Source of the DNA: Fidelibacterota bacterium
GTDB taxonomy: Bacteria > Pseudomonadota > Alphaproteobacteria > Rhodospirillales > Rhodospirillaceae
NCBI GenBank assembly: GCA_947476895.1
Contig: CANJRX010000005.1
Coordinates: 85,262-149,261 of the forward strand
DNA: 64,000 nucleotides
Reading direction: 5' to 3'
The notes under the pieces are model-generated. The model was not told the DNA's origin. It did not search any database and saw only the letters and a program-made list of their open reading frames with translations. Every line of letters begins with the position of its first letter. The stretch's first letter is position 1. Shown here piece after piece: positions 50,725 to 58,608 of the stretch. Position numbers and translations under genes: made by a program.

Positions 50725-51300
50725 ATGGCCACAAAAAAGAAATCCAAGAAAGCAGTTAAAAAACCTGCGCGCAAAGCCGTGAAGAAGGCGGCCAAGAAAG
50801 TATCTTCTAAATCACGCAAAGTTCCGCCGGTGCCGAAGGGCTATCACACCGTCGCCCCTTCGCTGTGTTTTCAAGACGCGGCCTTCGCCATCGACTTTTA
50901 TAAGCATGCTTTCGGCGCCAAAGAGTCCTCCCGCCTGACCGAACCCAGCGGCAAACTCGGTCATGCCGAAATCACGATCGGCGATTCGCGCATTATGGTT
51001 TCGGATGAATATCCCGAGATGGCCGTATTGAGCGCCAAGACCCTCAACGGCTCGCCGATACGCTTAAATCTGTTGGTGGCGAACTGCGACGCGCTGATGA
51101 AGCGCGCCATCGCCGCCGGAGCGACCGTGATACGGCCTATGCAGGACGAATTTTACGGCTATCGCAGCGGTGTGGTGATGGATCCCTTCGGCTACACCTG
51201 GGCGATCATGAGCCAGATCGCCGTTGTTTCGCCGAAGGAAATGCAGGCGCGCTGGACGAAGATGCTGGCGGCCCATAAGCCCGAAAGCAGCGCCGGCTAA
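50725..51300 (+). CDS. VOC-superfamily protein with lysine-rich N-terminal tail
   Basis: The C-terminal ~155 residues form a VOC/glyoxalase-like domain of the PhnB type (YHTVAPSLCFQDAAFAIDFYKHAFGAKE, GHAEITIGDSRIMVSDEYPE, GVVMDPFGYTWAIMSQ). The first ~32 residues are a repetitive Lys/Ala tail (KKAVKKPARKAVKKAAKK) resembling the tails of histone H1-like and DNA-binding proteins. Together they suggest a nucleic-acid- or polyanion-associated VOC protein, but no reaction can be assigned. An AGGAGG ribosome-binding site precedes the ATG at 50725. It follows ligA by 16 bases. Confidence 0.85.
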   Translation: MATKKKSKKAVKKPARKAVKKAAKKVSSKSRKVPPVPKGYHTVAPSLCFQDAAFAIDFYKHAFGAKESSRLTEPSGKLGHAEITIGDSRIMVSDEYPEMAVLSAKTLNGSPIRLNLLVANCDALMKRAIAAGATVIRPMQDEFYGYRSGVVMDPFGYTWAIMSQIAVVSPKEMQARWTKMLAAHKPESSAG

Positions 51301-51336
51301 CAACATTACAGTGCCGGTGCTTGCCATGCCTATAAC

Positions 51337-51356
51337 TTCAAGGTATATGCCTTGAA
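51337..51356 (+). promoter_or_regulatory. Inverted repeat, candidate PadR operator
   Basis: TTCAAGG and CCTTGAA form a perfect 7-bp inverted repeat with a 6-base spacer (TATATG), 20 bases before the padR ATG. The AAGGTAT element appears again nearby (GAGGTATGG at 51361). Position and symmetry suit autoregulation by the PadR protein. Confidence 0.55.
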
Positions 51357-51376
51357 CAACGAGGTATGGAGGTTGC

Positions 51377-51724
51377 ATGGCGCGCAAAACCAATCCAGAG
51401 TTTATGACCGGCGTTCCAGAGCTGCTCGTCTTGCGGCTGCTCAGCGACCGCGAGATGTACGGCTACGAATTGGTGCAGGCCATCGAGACCTCGACCGGCG
51501 AGGCCATTAAAGTCGGCGAAGGCGTGGTCTACCCCATCCTTCACGCCCTGGAAGCGCAAGGCTGCCTGGCCTCGCGGCGCAAAGCCGTCGAAGGCCGCAT
51601 GCGCATTTATTACAGCGCCACTGCAGCAGGAAAAAAACGCCTGGGCGCGCTGATGACTGAGTGGCAGCGCATTACCGATGCCGTCGCAACTGTCGTGAGG
51701 GGGTCCAAACATGCAAAAGCTTGA
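51377..51724 (+). CDS. PadR-family transcriptional regulator
   Basis: The 115-residue protein is a short (type 2) PadR winged-helix regulator: GVPELLVLRLLSDREMYGYELVQAIE, VGEGVVYPILHALEAQGCLASRRK and the wing VEGRMRIYYSATAAGKKRL. It lacks the long C-terminal helix domain of PadR-s1 proteins, as is usual when paired with HAAS membrane proteins. It overlaps the next gene by 14 bases, so the two are coupled. A palindrome upstream (51337-51356) is its likely operator. The signal sensed is unknown. Confidence 0.92.
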   Translation: MARKTNPEFMTGVPELLVLRLLSDREMYGYELVQAIETSTGEAIKVGEGVVYPILHALEAQGCLASRRKAVEGRMRIYYSATAAGKKRLGALMTEWQRITDAVATVVRGSKHAKA

Positions 51725-52481
51725 AGAACTGGTGCAGTTTGATCGGCTTGAGAACCGGCTATTGCGCAGCGGAATCGCGCCGCGCCATGTCCGCGGCCTC
51801 ATGAGCGAACTGCGCAATCACTTCGACGACGCCGTGCGTAGTGAAGTGGCCAAGGGTTTAGACCCCGCTTCAGCCGAACGCGCCGCGTGGCAGCGCCTCG
51901 GTTCAGAAGACAGCGTCGTACAAAGCGCCCTCGCCCAACCACAGCTGCGCGCGCTGGCGGCGCGGTTTCCGAAACTCATTTTTGGCGGCGGGCCATTCCT
52001 TCTGTGGATTGGGGCGATATTTTTGACCGTTGCCGCAATCGTCGGATCTTTTGATATTTTACGCGCCCTGGACATCGTAACCCCGGGAGCCCATCCAGAG
52101 CCGCCATGGCTGTATGGACCGGCCATTGCCGTGATCTTCTTTTACAGCAGAATCCTTCCAGTCGCGATTGGCGCGGCGATGTTGATTGCCGCTGTCCGTC
52201 AACGCCTCTCGTTGCGGTGGCCCATGGCCGGCGCGGTGCTCATTTCACTGTTTGCCGGAAGCACCGATATCACCATCAAATTTTCCACGCACGTGGGTGA
52301 ACCCGGTGAGTTAAGCATCGGCAACAGTCTCATCACTGTCCTTGCGCCAATCACTGAAGCTTTGGGCATTTTCAAACCCGAAATGTTTTTGCGCGGGATA
52401 GGCCTAGGCTTGGTGAACATAGCCATCGTCTTTGCGGCGTATTGGCTGTGGCAAAGATATGCGCGGCTAAAGGCTATCTAG
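51711..52481 (+). CDS. HAAS-type membrane protein partner of PadR
   Basis: The first ~85 residues (EELVQFDRLENRLLRSGIAPRHVRGLMSEL, ASAERAAWQRLGSEDSVVQSAL) form the helical HAAS-like domain that typically follows a padR gene. Four or five transmembrane helices follow (FLLWIGAIFLTVAAIVGSF, LYGPAIAVIFFYSRILPVAI, and others to the C-terminus). Proteins of this kind are often encoded with PadR but have no settled function; a role in sensing envelope state is inference. The gene overlaps padR by 14 bases and precedes an envelope-like gene by 7. Confidence 0.8.
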   Translation: MQKLEELVQFDRLENRLLRSGIAPRHVRGLMSELRNHFDDAVRSEVAKGLDPASAERAAWQRLGSEDSVVQSALAQPQLRALAARFPKLIFGGGPFLLWIGAIFLTVAAIVGSFDILRALDIVTPGAHPEPPWLYGPAIAVIFFYSRILPVAIGAAMLIAAVRQRLSLRWPMAGAVLISLFAGSTDITIKFSTHVGEPGELSIGNSLITVLAPITEALGIFKPEMFLRGIGLGLVNIAIVFAAYWLWQRYARLKAI

Positions 52482-52488
52482 CGCGGAT

Positions 52489-53040
52489 ATGAAACGCCTA
52501 CGCCAAAGCTTATTAGCGGCGGCAGTTGCGCTGCTGCATGTCTTGGTGATCCAAGCGTTGATTCTTATGCGTGAACCTGCGCCTCAACAAACCGCAGATA
52601 GCCTGACGTGGGTTCCGATACGGGATCGGGTTTCGAAGCCGGCCGTCGCCGCTTTGGAATCGCTTGCAACCATACGACCTCAACCACCCACACCGCTAAA
52701 CCTTCCTGCCCTGGTAGACATTGCGCCGATCATCATCACACCCAGCGAAGACTCTGCACAGGCTGCGTTTCGAGACCTTGTGACCTGCTCTCTTCCCGAT
52801 AACGGCAAGGTCTGGACCGAAGAGCGCGAACGTTGCCAGAAAATCACGAGCGGCTTACGCAATGTGGCGGTCGCCGCGCATGTGCCCACGGAAAAAGAGG
52901 AAAAGCTGGCCCGCAGGTTCAAACACGCCAAAGCCAAAGAAGACGCACCGTTATTGCTGCCATGCTTCAACGGTGCCTTTTTCTCGGTAATATGTTTGGC
53001 GAACGGCTTTGCGCACGGTTTCGATCAAGACGATGAATAG
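52489..53040 (+). CDS. Hypothetical membrane-anchored protein, TonB-like N-terminus
   Basis: I do not recognise a family for this 183-residue protein. An N-terminal helix (LLAAAVALLHVLVIQALIL, residues ~8-26) with a short basic start is followed by a Pro/Ala-rich stretch (IRPQPPTPLNLPALVDI), an arrangement like the N-terminal part of TonB-type or related envelope proteins. Four cysteines occur in the C-terminal part (CSLP, RCQK, PCFN, ICLA), a possible pair of disulfides in the periplasm. It is the last gene of the padR operon and converges with the DUF2177 gene. Confidence 0.6.
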   Translation: MKRLRQSLLAAAVALLHVLVIQALILMREPAPQQTADSLTWVPIRDRVSKPAVAALESLATIRPQPPTPLNLPALVDIAPIIITPSEDSAQAAFRDLVTCSLPDNGKVWTEERERCQKITSGLRNVAVAAHVPTEKEEKLARRFKHAKAKEDAPLLLPCFNGAFFSVICLANGFAHGFDQDDE

Positions 53041-53042
53041 CC

Positions 53043-53447
53043 TTAACCAAACTTATTGCCCACCCACACGCCGAAGGCGCTGACCACACCGGTCACGAAC
53101 GCGCCCCAAGCCATATCGACGACGGTGACGGTCAGCGACCAGCCTTTGAGGGTGGCTTGGTTGGTGAGGTCATATGCGCCGTAGGCCACGAGACCTAAAA
53201 GCGCGCCGGTCCACAGCGCCGTGAACACGCTGCCCTCGGCCACCGCGGGGCGCAAAATCAGCACCGCGACACCGACCGCATACAGCACATAGAACAGCGC
53301 CGCTGCCCACAGCACCGGCTTTTCCAATAGCAGCGGGCCTAGCTTGGGCTTGTAAAGGAAGTTCGAGGCCGTGGTGAGCCAGATGAAGTCCACCACAACA
53401 AGAAGGAAAAAACTCGATAGCGCCGCTATGATGAGGGACTTGGACAT
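53043..53447 (-). CDS. DUF2177 family membrane protein
   Basis: This 134-residue protein has four transmembrane helices (LIIAALSSFFLLVVVDFIWL, LWAAALFYVLYAVGVAVLIL, FTALWTGALLGLVAYGAYDL, VVDMAWGAFVTGVVSAFGVW). The sequence YGAYDLTNQATLKGWSL and the conserved DFIWL match the DUF2177 family, whose function is unknown. It stands alone, converging with the padR operon across two bases. No ribosome-binding site of note was seen. Confidence 0.85.
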   Translation of the reverse strand: MSKSLIIAALSSFFLLVVVDFIWLTTASNFLYKPKLGPLLLEKPVLWAAALFYVLYAVGVAVLILRPAVAEGSVFTALWTGALLGLVAYGAYDLTNQATLKGWSLTVTVVDMAWGAFVTGVVSAFGVWVGNKFG

Positions 53448-53549
53448 TCGCGTTTCCTTATTCCGCGGCCGCTTAAGATATCAGAGAACGCCGCGCTTCA
53501 CCACGCGCCGCTTGACCAGCGCCGGTCTGCTATAGCAATTGTTCTGAAG

Positions 53550-54110
53550 CTAACCCGGCGTGCCGGCGCCGATATCGATCCAACGGATCAAATGCACGTT
53601 GCGCACCAGGGGGCTTGCGTCACCCCGGCTCACGTTGCTGGATTTGTCGAGCACCGAGCTGAACGTCACCAGACATACGCGACCGCTTTGCTCATGCAAC
53701 AACGGCAGGCCAACGGCGATGACCTTGCTATCGAAAGCGCCGTGGTGAAGATCGCGCCTTACGAAATAACCGCACGGATGCGCAATGGCGGTCCAGGCGT
53801 TGCGTGAAGCTTTAGCGCGCGCGGCAGGATGAAAATTTGAGAGCACGTCAGTTCCGGTCAGATCGACCCCGGCCATGATGGACAACCCAGTGCCGAACAA
53901 ACGAAACCGCATTTCGGTGACGCTGACCACATCGACAATGGCGACTTCAGATTGGTGCTTAAAGGGCGGCGCGTCGAGGAAATTCCGCAAGCTGGGAACC
54001 TGCCCCACCTTAGAAATGCTTTGCCAGTGCGCGAGGAAGGCCTCGACATCGCTGGGAATTTCGTTGGCACTCTCGCTCGAAATATTTTTGGGCTGCTGAA
54101 GCACGATCAA
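53550..54110 (-). CDS. PAS domain protein (PAS_5 type)
   Basis: The 186-residue protein is built around one PAS_5 domain: VPSLRNFLDAPPFKHQSEVAIVDV, VTEMRFRLFGTGLSIMAGVDLTGTDVL, and YFVRRDLHHGAFDSKVIAVGLPLLHEQSG. No kinase, output or membrane segment is present. Such single-domain PAS proteins occur widely in Alphaproteobacteria and most are uncharacterised. The N-terminal ~35 residues are unconserved. It lies between two unrelated genes, with 102 bp upstream of the DUF2177 gene's start and 178 bp before GIY-YIG. Confidence 0.8.
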   Translation of the reverse strand: MIVLQQPKNISSESANEIPSDVEAFLAHWQSISKVGQVPSLRNFLDAPPFKHQSEVAIVDVVSVTEMRFRLFGTGLSIMAGVDLTGTDVLSNFHPAARAKASRNAWTAIAHPCGYFVRRDLHHGAFDSKVIAVGLPLLHEQSGRVCLVTFSSVLDKSSNVSRGDASPLVRNVHLIRWIDIGAGTPG

Positions 54111-54288
54111 AACCCGTTCGGAAAACGCGCCGACGTGAAGCGAGTGCTTTCAACGTACCCGCCGCACTGGCGCTTTGTCCACAACGCGAACGGGCATATG
54201 GATGAAATCAAATTGCGAGACCAATCTATTAGCGCTCGAAACTATGTCGCGAAATCGCTAGGCTAAGTGCGGGTTCTATTGGGTTTTC

Positions 54289-54540
54289 ATGGCGTGTTTT
54301 GTCTACATCCTCGGCTGCAACGATAAAGACGGTTCGCGCACTTATGTGGGCTGGACCACCGATCTCGTGAAGCGGTTGCAAACCCACAATGACGGTAAGG
54401 GCGCACGCTCCACACGCGGACGGGCGTGGATTCTGCTGTATGCCGAGAATTATCAGACGCGCGGTGAAGCCATGAGCCGCGAGTGGTATTTAAAACGCGA
54501 TAAGAAATTCAGGAAGATGCTGTCGGAGAGTCACCTGTGA
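54289..54540 (+). CDS. GIY-YIG domain protein
   Basis: This 83-residue protein is a single GIY-YIG nuclease domain: FVYILGCNDKDGSRTYVGWTTDLVKRLQTHNDGKGARSTRG gives the YIL...YVG pair, the conserved Arg (KRLQTHN) and the G-ARST segment; the C-terminal Glu lies in GEAMSREWYLKRDKKFRKML. This matches UPF0213/YhbQ-like proteins, which are stand-alone domains with an unclear role. The stop overlaps the next gene by four bases (GTGA). Confidence 0.92.
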   Translation: MACFVYILGCNDKDGSRTYVGWTTDLVKRLQTHNDGKGARSTRGRAWILLYAENYQTRGEAMSREWYLKRDKKFRKMLSESHL

Positions 54541-55037
54541 CGAATATCCGCATTACGCGCGTACAGGCTTCTGATGCCGCTGAATTGATCGCTGCTAATT
54601 TGGCGAACAAGGCTTATCACACGCCTTGGACAGAGCCGTTTGTCGACATGGCGGGATTTGAGGCGTGGTTTACCTGCACCCAATCCGACAATCACGCCAG
54701 CCTGATTGCGCGAGAGAGCGCCAATGGCGGCATCGTCGGCGTCATCAATTTCTCGGAGATCGTGCGAGGCGTATTTCAAAGTGCCTATACCGGCTTCTAT
54801 GGCATGAGTGCTTATGCTGGACGTGGGTTGATGACTGAAGCCCTTAAAGCCGCTGCGCAATACGCCTTCACGGATTTGGACCTGCACCGCCTCGAAGCCA
54901 ATATCCGACCTGAGAATGCGCGCTCCATCGCGCTCGTGCAGCGTGTCGGCTTTCGCAAGGAAGGATATTCGCCCCGATACTTGTTTCTCGACGGTGCGTG
55001 GCGCGATCATGAGAGATGGGCGATCACGCGCGATTAA
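54537..55037 (+). CDS. GNAT acetyltransferase, RimJ/RimL-like
   Basis: The 166-residue protein has the GNAT fold: GGIVGVINFSEIVRG (beta strands 2-4), the acetyl-CoA loop segment AYAGRGLMTEALKAAAQYAF, and DLDLHRLEANIRPENARSIALVQRVGFRKEG at the C-terminus. The last block is typical of RimJ/RimL-like N-terminal acetyltransferases. The substrate is unknown. The GTG start overlaps the GIY-YIG stop. Its TAA stop lies inside a 33-bp near-perfect palindrome that runs into the intergenic region. Confidence 0.9.
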   Translation: MTNIRITRVQASDAAELIAANLANKAYHTPWTEPFVDMAGFEAWFTCTQSDNHASLIARESANGGIVGVINFSEIVRGVFQSAYTGFYGMSAYAGRGLMTEALKAAAQYAFTDLDLHRLEANIRPENARSIALVQRVGFRKEGYSPRYLFLDGAWRDHERWAITRD

Positions 55038-55061
55038 TTGTACCTGGTACAATTAATCGCG
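55029..55061. repeat. 33-bp palindrome over the GNAT stop codon
   Basis: Two 16-bp arms with a single central base are perfectly complementary: CGCGATTAATTGTACC (55029-55044) and its complement (55046-55061), centre T55045. It includes the GNAT TAA stop (55035-55037). No T-tract follows, so a plain terminator is not clear; a protein-binding site or a mRNA end hairpin between convergent genes are the options. Confidence 0.8.
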
Positions 55062-55076
55062 GGAATGACGGTGGAG

Positions 55077-56882
55077 CTAAACTGCGGCGGTTGCGGTTGC
55101 CAACCACGCTTTTGTCTCGGCGTCTACCAGCGGTGACAAAGTCTCGCGCACGCGCTTATGGTACGCGTTGAACCACGATTTTTCGGCGGGCAACAGAAGG
55201 CTTGCGTCGACCATGTTGAGGTCGATGGGCGCGAGGGTCAGCGTCTCAAACTCAAGCAATGCTTTTTCCGCGCCGGGGACTTTGTCGGCTTCGCGTACGG
55301 CGACGAGGTTCTCGATGCGGATGCCGTATTCGCCGGTTTTGTAGTAGCCGGGCTCGTTGGAGATCACCATGCCCGGCTCCAGCGCGACGGTGTTGCCGAC
55401 TTTGCTGATGCGTTGCGGGCCTTCGTGCACGCCGAGGAACGTGCCGACGCCGTGGCCGGTGCCGTGATCGTAGTCGAGACCTTCCTGCCACAACGCATGA
55501 CGCGCCAAAGCATCCAACTGGCTGCCGGTGGTGCCTTTGACAAAGCGCGCCATAGCCAGCGCGATGTGGCCCTTTAAAACCAGCGTGAAGCGGTGTTTCT
55601 GTTCGGCGGTGGCTTTGCCAATTGCGAAGGTGCGCGTCACATCCGTTGTGCCGTCGAGATACTGACCGCCGGAATCCAGCAGCATGACCATATCGGGCTG
55701 AATGCGCGCGGCGGTTTTTTCTGAGGCGCGGTAGTGCACGATGGCGCCGTTACCGCCCGCGCCCGCAATCGTCGCGAAGCTGGGACCGCGGAAGGTGTTA
55801 CTCTCGGCGCGGAACTGCTCAAGCTTGGCGGCGGCGGTTATTTCGTTCAGTTGGCCCTTGGGGCCTTCTTTCGCCAGCCAGGCGAGGAAGCGCGACAAGG
55901 CCGCGCCGTCGCGCACATGGGCATCGCGCACGCCTTGCAATTCGGTGGGATGTTTGCGGGCTTTGAGCGCCGTGCAGGGATCGGCCACCACGCGCACTTT
56001 GCGTCCGGCGGCCAGGCGGTCGTAAGCCCAACGCGAGCCGGTGTCGCGGTCGAGACCGATGACGGCGACGGATTTATCCAGCGCCGTGAGTTCGTGATCG
56101 AGGCCGTCATAAGGCGCGAGGCGGACATCAGCGCCCAGATGCGCTTTCACTTCGGGTGTGAGTTTGGCGGGATCGATGAAGAGTACGGCTTTGCTATCGG
56201 CGAACAACAGCGCGTAGGCGTAGGTCAGCGGGCTGAACTCGACATCGTTTCCACGAATGTTGAGCAGCCAGGCGATGGAATCGAGCGCCGTGAAGAAAAA
56301 CGCATCCAACCCCTCGCCCTTTAAAACTTGCGCGACCAGTCCGCGTTTCTCGGCGCTGGACCGTCCGGCGAATTTTTCGGGGTAGACCATGACCGGCGCT
56401 TGCGGGCGTGAAGGCTGACCAGACCACACTTTGTCGATCAGGTTTTCAGGCAGCGGCAACAGCGCGGCACCGGCTTTCATCACGGCTTCTTCCAACCGCG
56501 CGAGGCCGCCGGTGGTGTGCAAACGCGGATCGAAGCCGATCTTCATGCCTGATGTGGCCGCGGCCGTGATCCAGGCTGTGGCCGGTTCATCGACCATGTG
56601 GCGGTATTCGTAAAGCGCGCCATCGACTTGGTCGCGCACTTGCAAGGTGTAGCGGCCATCAACAAAGATCGCAGCCTTGTCGGCCATGACGACCGCGCTG
56701 CCCGCAGAACCGGCAAAGCTTGTGAGCCACTTCAGCCGCTCGGCATAGTGTGCGTTGAACTCGCCCTGATGCTCGTCGCCATGGGGCACGAGATAGCCGT
56801 CCACGTTGGCGTCGCGCATAGCAGCCCGAAGCGCACTCAAGCGCTTGGCAGAGACAGACGACGGAGGGGCCAGGGTATCCAT
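55077..56882 (-). CDS. Aminopeptidase P family metallopeptidase (M24B)
   Basis: It removes an N-terminal residue next to proline, or acts on other short peptides. At 601 residues it is the long form: two creatinase-like N-terminal domains (VDGYLVPHGDEHQGEF, residues ~1-310) and the M24 pita-bread domain. Metal ligands are visible: Asp in LLDSGGQYLDGTTDVTRTF (two Asp), His in GTGHGVGTFLGVHEGP, and Glu in VISNEPGYYKTGEYGIRIEN (two Glu). This matches the XPNPEP1-like group. The start ATG at 56882 is isolated; a prmA gene is upstream on the same strand after a repeat. Confidence 0.93.
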   Translation of the reverse strand: MDTLAPPSSVSAKRLSALRAAMRDANVDGYLVPHGDEHQGEFNAHYAERLKWLTSFAGSAGSAVVMADKAAIFVDGRYTLQVRDQVDGALYEYRHMVDEPATAWITAAATSGMKIGFDPRLHTTGGLARLEEAVMKAGAALLPLPENLIDKVWSGQPSRPQAPVMVYPEKFAGRSSAEKRGLVAQVLKGEGLDAFFFTALDSIAWLLNIRGNDVEFSPLTYAYALLFADSKAVLFIDPAKLTPEVKAHLGADVRLAPYDGLDHELTALDKSVAVIGLDRDTGSRWAYDRLAAGRKVRVVADPCTALKARKHPTELQGVRDAHVRDGAALSRFLAWLAKEGPKGQLNEITAAAKLEQFRAESNTFRGPSFATIAGAGGNGAIVHYRASEKTAARIQPDMVMLLDSGGQYLDGTTDVTRTFAIGKATAEQKHRFTLVLKGHIALAMARFVKGTTGSQLDALARHALWQEGLDYDHGTGHGVGTFLGVHEGPQRISKVGNTVALEPGMVISNEPGYYKTGEYGIRIENLVAVREADKVPGAEKALLEFETLTLAPIDLNMVDASLLLPAEKSWFNAYHKRVRETLSPLVDAETKAWLATATAAV

Positions 56883-56937
56883 GTGATTAAGGTAATGAGT
56901 CGGAGCCCGATTGTCATCCCAACCGCTTGCTCAAAAA

Positions 56938-57027
56938 GGAAACGACCCCTCCCTAACCCTCCCCTTACAGGGGAGGAAACAAACATTCCTCCCCCCTTAA
57001 AGGGGGAGGCTAGGAGGGGGTCGTTTC
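56938..57027. repeat. Imperfect 90-bp inverted repeat
   Basis: AAACGACCCCT (from 56940) at the left end pairs with AGGGGGTCGTTT at the right (to 57026), and inner blocks CCTCCCC / GGGGAGG and CCCCCCTTAAAGGGGG also pair. The element fills the gap between prmA and the aminopeptidase, and differs in sequence from the REPIN-like family elsewhere in the window. Confidence 0.75.
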
Positions 57028-57032
57028 TCTAT

Positions 57033-57962
57033 CTATTTCCGCAAAACCAAGGTCGTCCACGGCGGGATGCGGAAGCGTTTTTCCAGCCGCAGGCCCTGCA
57101 TACGGTAGGCGTTCAGCACCATGGCTTCATCGCGGCGTACGAAGCCGGCCAGGATCAGGGTGCCGCCCGGCGCCAGCAATGCCGACAGCTTGGCGGCCAT
57201 CTGGTTCAGGGGCCGGGCCAGAATATTGGCGGTGATGAAACGATAGGGCGCGTGGGCGCGGATAGCGCGGTCGCCGCAGCCGTCGCTCATGACCGCGGTG
57301 ATCACATCGGTCAGGCCGTTTTTCACGGCGTTGTATTGGGTGACGCGCACGGCTTCGGGATCGATGTCGGCGCACAGAACCGGAATGCGCGTGGTCTTCG
57401 CCGCGGCCATGCCAAGGATGCCGGTGCCGCAGCCCATGTCGAGACCGACGAAATCCTGACCCGGGCGCGGACGCAAATGCGGCGCGGTGCGGAACATGCC
57501 GTCGAGCGCGAGCAGGCAGCCCATGGTGCTGGCGTGCTGGCCCGATCCGAAAGCGGTGGCCGCATTGATGACCAGGCGCACGGCGCCAGAGGGAAAGCCG
57601 TCCTTAATATGATCGCCGTGAATGTAATAGCGCCCGGCCTTCAGCGGCGGAAAACTCGTGACCGTTTCGCGCAACCAATCCTTGGCAGGCACCTTCGCAA
57701 TGACGAGTTCCGGAGCTGCGATGCCAAGCGCGCTGGCCGCCAGCGCCACGCGCGCCGTTAATTCCGCGCGCGGCGGCGATTCATCGAACATGCCTTCTAC
57801 AGCCCACAGGATGGGCTTTATGCTCTCGTCATATTCATACAAGCTGACGACATCTGCGATGTCTTCAAAGGCCATCTCGAACGCGCCAAGATTTTCCGCC
57901 GCGACGATGACGCGCGCACTCCACGAATTTCCAAAGGAGGCATTTCCAATTTTATTCGTCAT
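57033..57962 (-). CDS. prmA: Ribosomal protein L11 methyltransferase PrmA
   Basis: PrmA trimethylates ribosomal protein L11 using SAM. The 309-residue product has the N-terminal domain (residues ~1-125), the linker INAATAFGSGQHASTMGCL, motif I VGLDMGCGTGILGMAA, LCADIDPEAVRVTQYNAVKNG, and the substrate-site ITANILARPLNQMAAKLSALL. All are PrmA signatures. The ATG at 57962 has a clear GGAGG (on its strand) just upstream. Its 3' end runs into an inverted-repeat element. Confidence 0.95.
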   Translation of the reverse strand: MTNKIGNASFGNSWSARVIVAAENLGAFEMAFEDIADVVSLYEYDESIKPILWAVEGMFDESPPRAELTARVALAASALGIAAPELVIAKVPAKDWLRETVTSFPPLKAGRYYIHGDHIKDGFPSGAVRLVINAATAFGSGQHASTMGCLLALDGMFRTAPHLRPRPGQDFVGLDMGCGTGILGMAAAKTTRIPVLCADIDPEAVRVTQYNAVKNGLTDVITAVMSDGCGDRAIRAHAPYRFITANILARPLNQMAAKLSALLAPGGTLILAGFVRRDEAMVLNAYRMQGLRLEKRFRIPPWTTLVLRK

Positions 57963-58099
57963 TTGTATCGAGTTTGTTTCATTTCGTTACACATTTGAAA
58001 GCTATGCACACAGCTCATGGCAGAAATGCAAGAGCTTGCTGTGTCGATATTGTCACACAATTACATGAACTCAAATTTATTGGATTTAATTTTCGATTC

Positions 58100-58420
58100 C
58101 TGTAGATCACAACCCATATGAGAATGCACGGCGCTGATCTAGCAGGTCATCGCCTTCGTATGAAGATAAAGACGCGACATAACTTACGGTCAACTCATCG
58201 CGCTATTGATGTTGGCACGAGCGACCGAGGAAACCTGAAACCCTCTCCCCTTCAGTTTCTCGGATTAACGGCGGCGGCACAATCTCCCCCCATTATACGG
58301 TGCCGCCGCTGTTTTAATCTCGAGGCTAAGTTATAGCGCCCCGTCGGTGTTTTTATATGGTACGTGCGGGTGTGCGACGGCGGCGACGAATCCCCCAAAA
58401 GGTTTAGTCGCCGCCGTTTT
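58100..58420 (+). ncRNA. Candidate sRNA region with two tandem terminator-like hairpins
   Basis: The 646-bp gap 57963-58608 holds no convincing gene. Two strong hairpins follow each other: a 14-bp stem (58267-58280 / 58300-58313) and an 11-bp stem (58377-58387 / 58407-58417). Each has a 19-nt loop carrying a C5-6 run preceded by AATC, and each is followed by TTTT. The C-rich loops recall anti-Shine-Dalgarno loops of some alphaproteobacterial sRNAs. The 5' end is not known; an AT-rich region at 57963-58110 could hold a promoter. Confidence 0.4.
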
Positions 58421-58447
58421 CATTTTGAGCTTTCTAAATACGCCGCC

Positions 58448-58590
58448 GTCATCCTCGGGCTTGCCCCGAGGATCCAGAGCAGTACTGAAGAACGGCTGCC
58501 AAAACCCACTATGTTTGCTGCGAGGCTGACACTCACAAGAAAGAGTGCGTTCCATTTATCCTGCATCCTCGGGTCAAGCCCGAGGATGAC
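58448..58590. repeat. REPIN-like element (copy 2)
   Basis: Two inverted modules, 58448-58477 (CCTCGGGCTTGCCCCGAGG core) and 58561-58590 (CCTCGGGTCAAGCCCGAGG core), bracket an internal 83-bp spacer. Start and end of that spacer match the copy at 60961-61104 (GCAGTAC.GAAGAACGGCTGCC and TTCCATTTATCCTG-like). The element lies 18 bases past the uvrD stop. Confidence 0.85.
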
Positions 58591-58608
58591 ACCAAGTGTG
58601 GGATGCAA

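Noticed and set aside
56598..57761. 387-codon plus-strand frame spanning the peptidase start, the inverted repeat and prmA
   Set aside because: It crosses two well-supported minus-strand genes and has no family features.
58118..58336. 72-codon frame in the prmA-uvrD gap
   Set aside because: Composition is not protein-like, it runs through the first GC-rich hairpin, and there is no clear ribosome-binding site.
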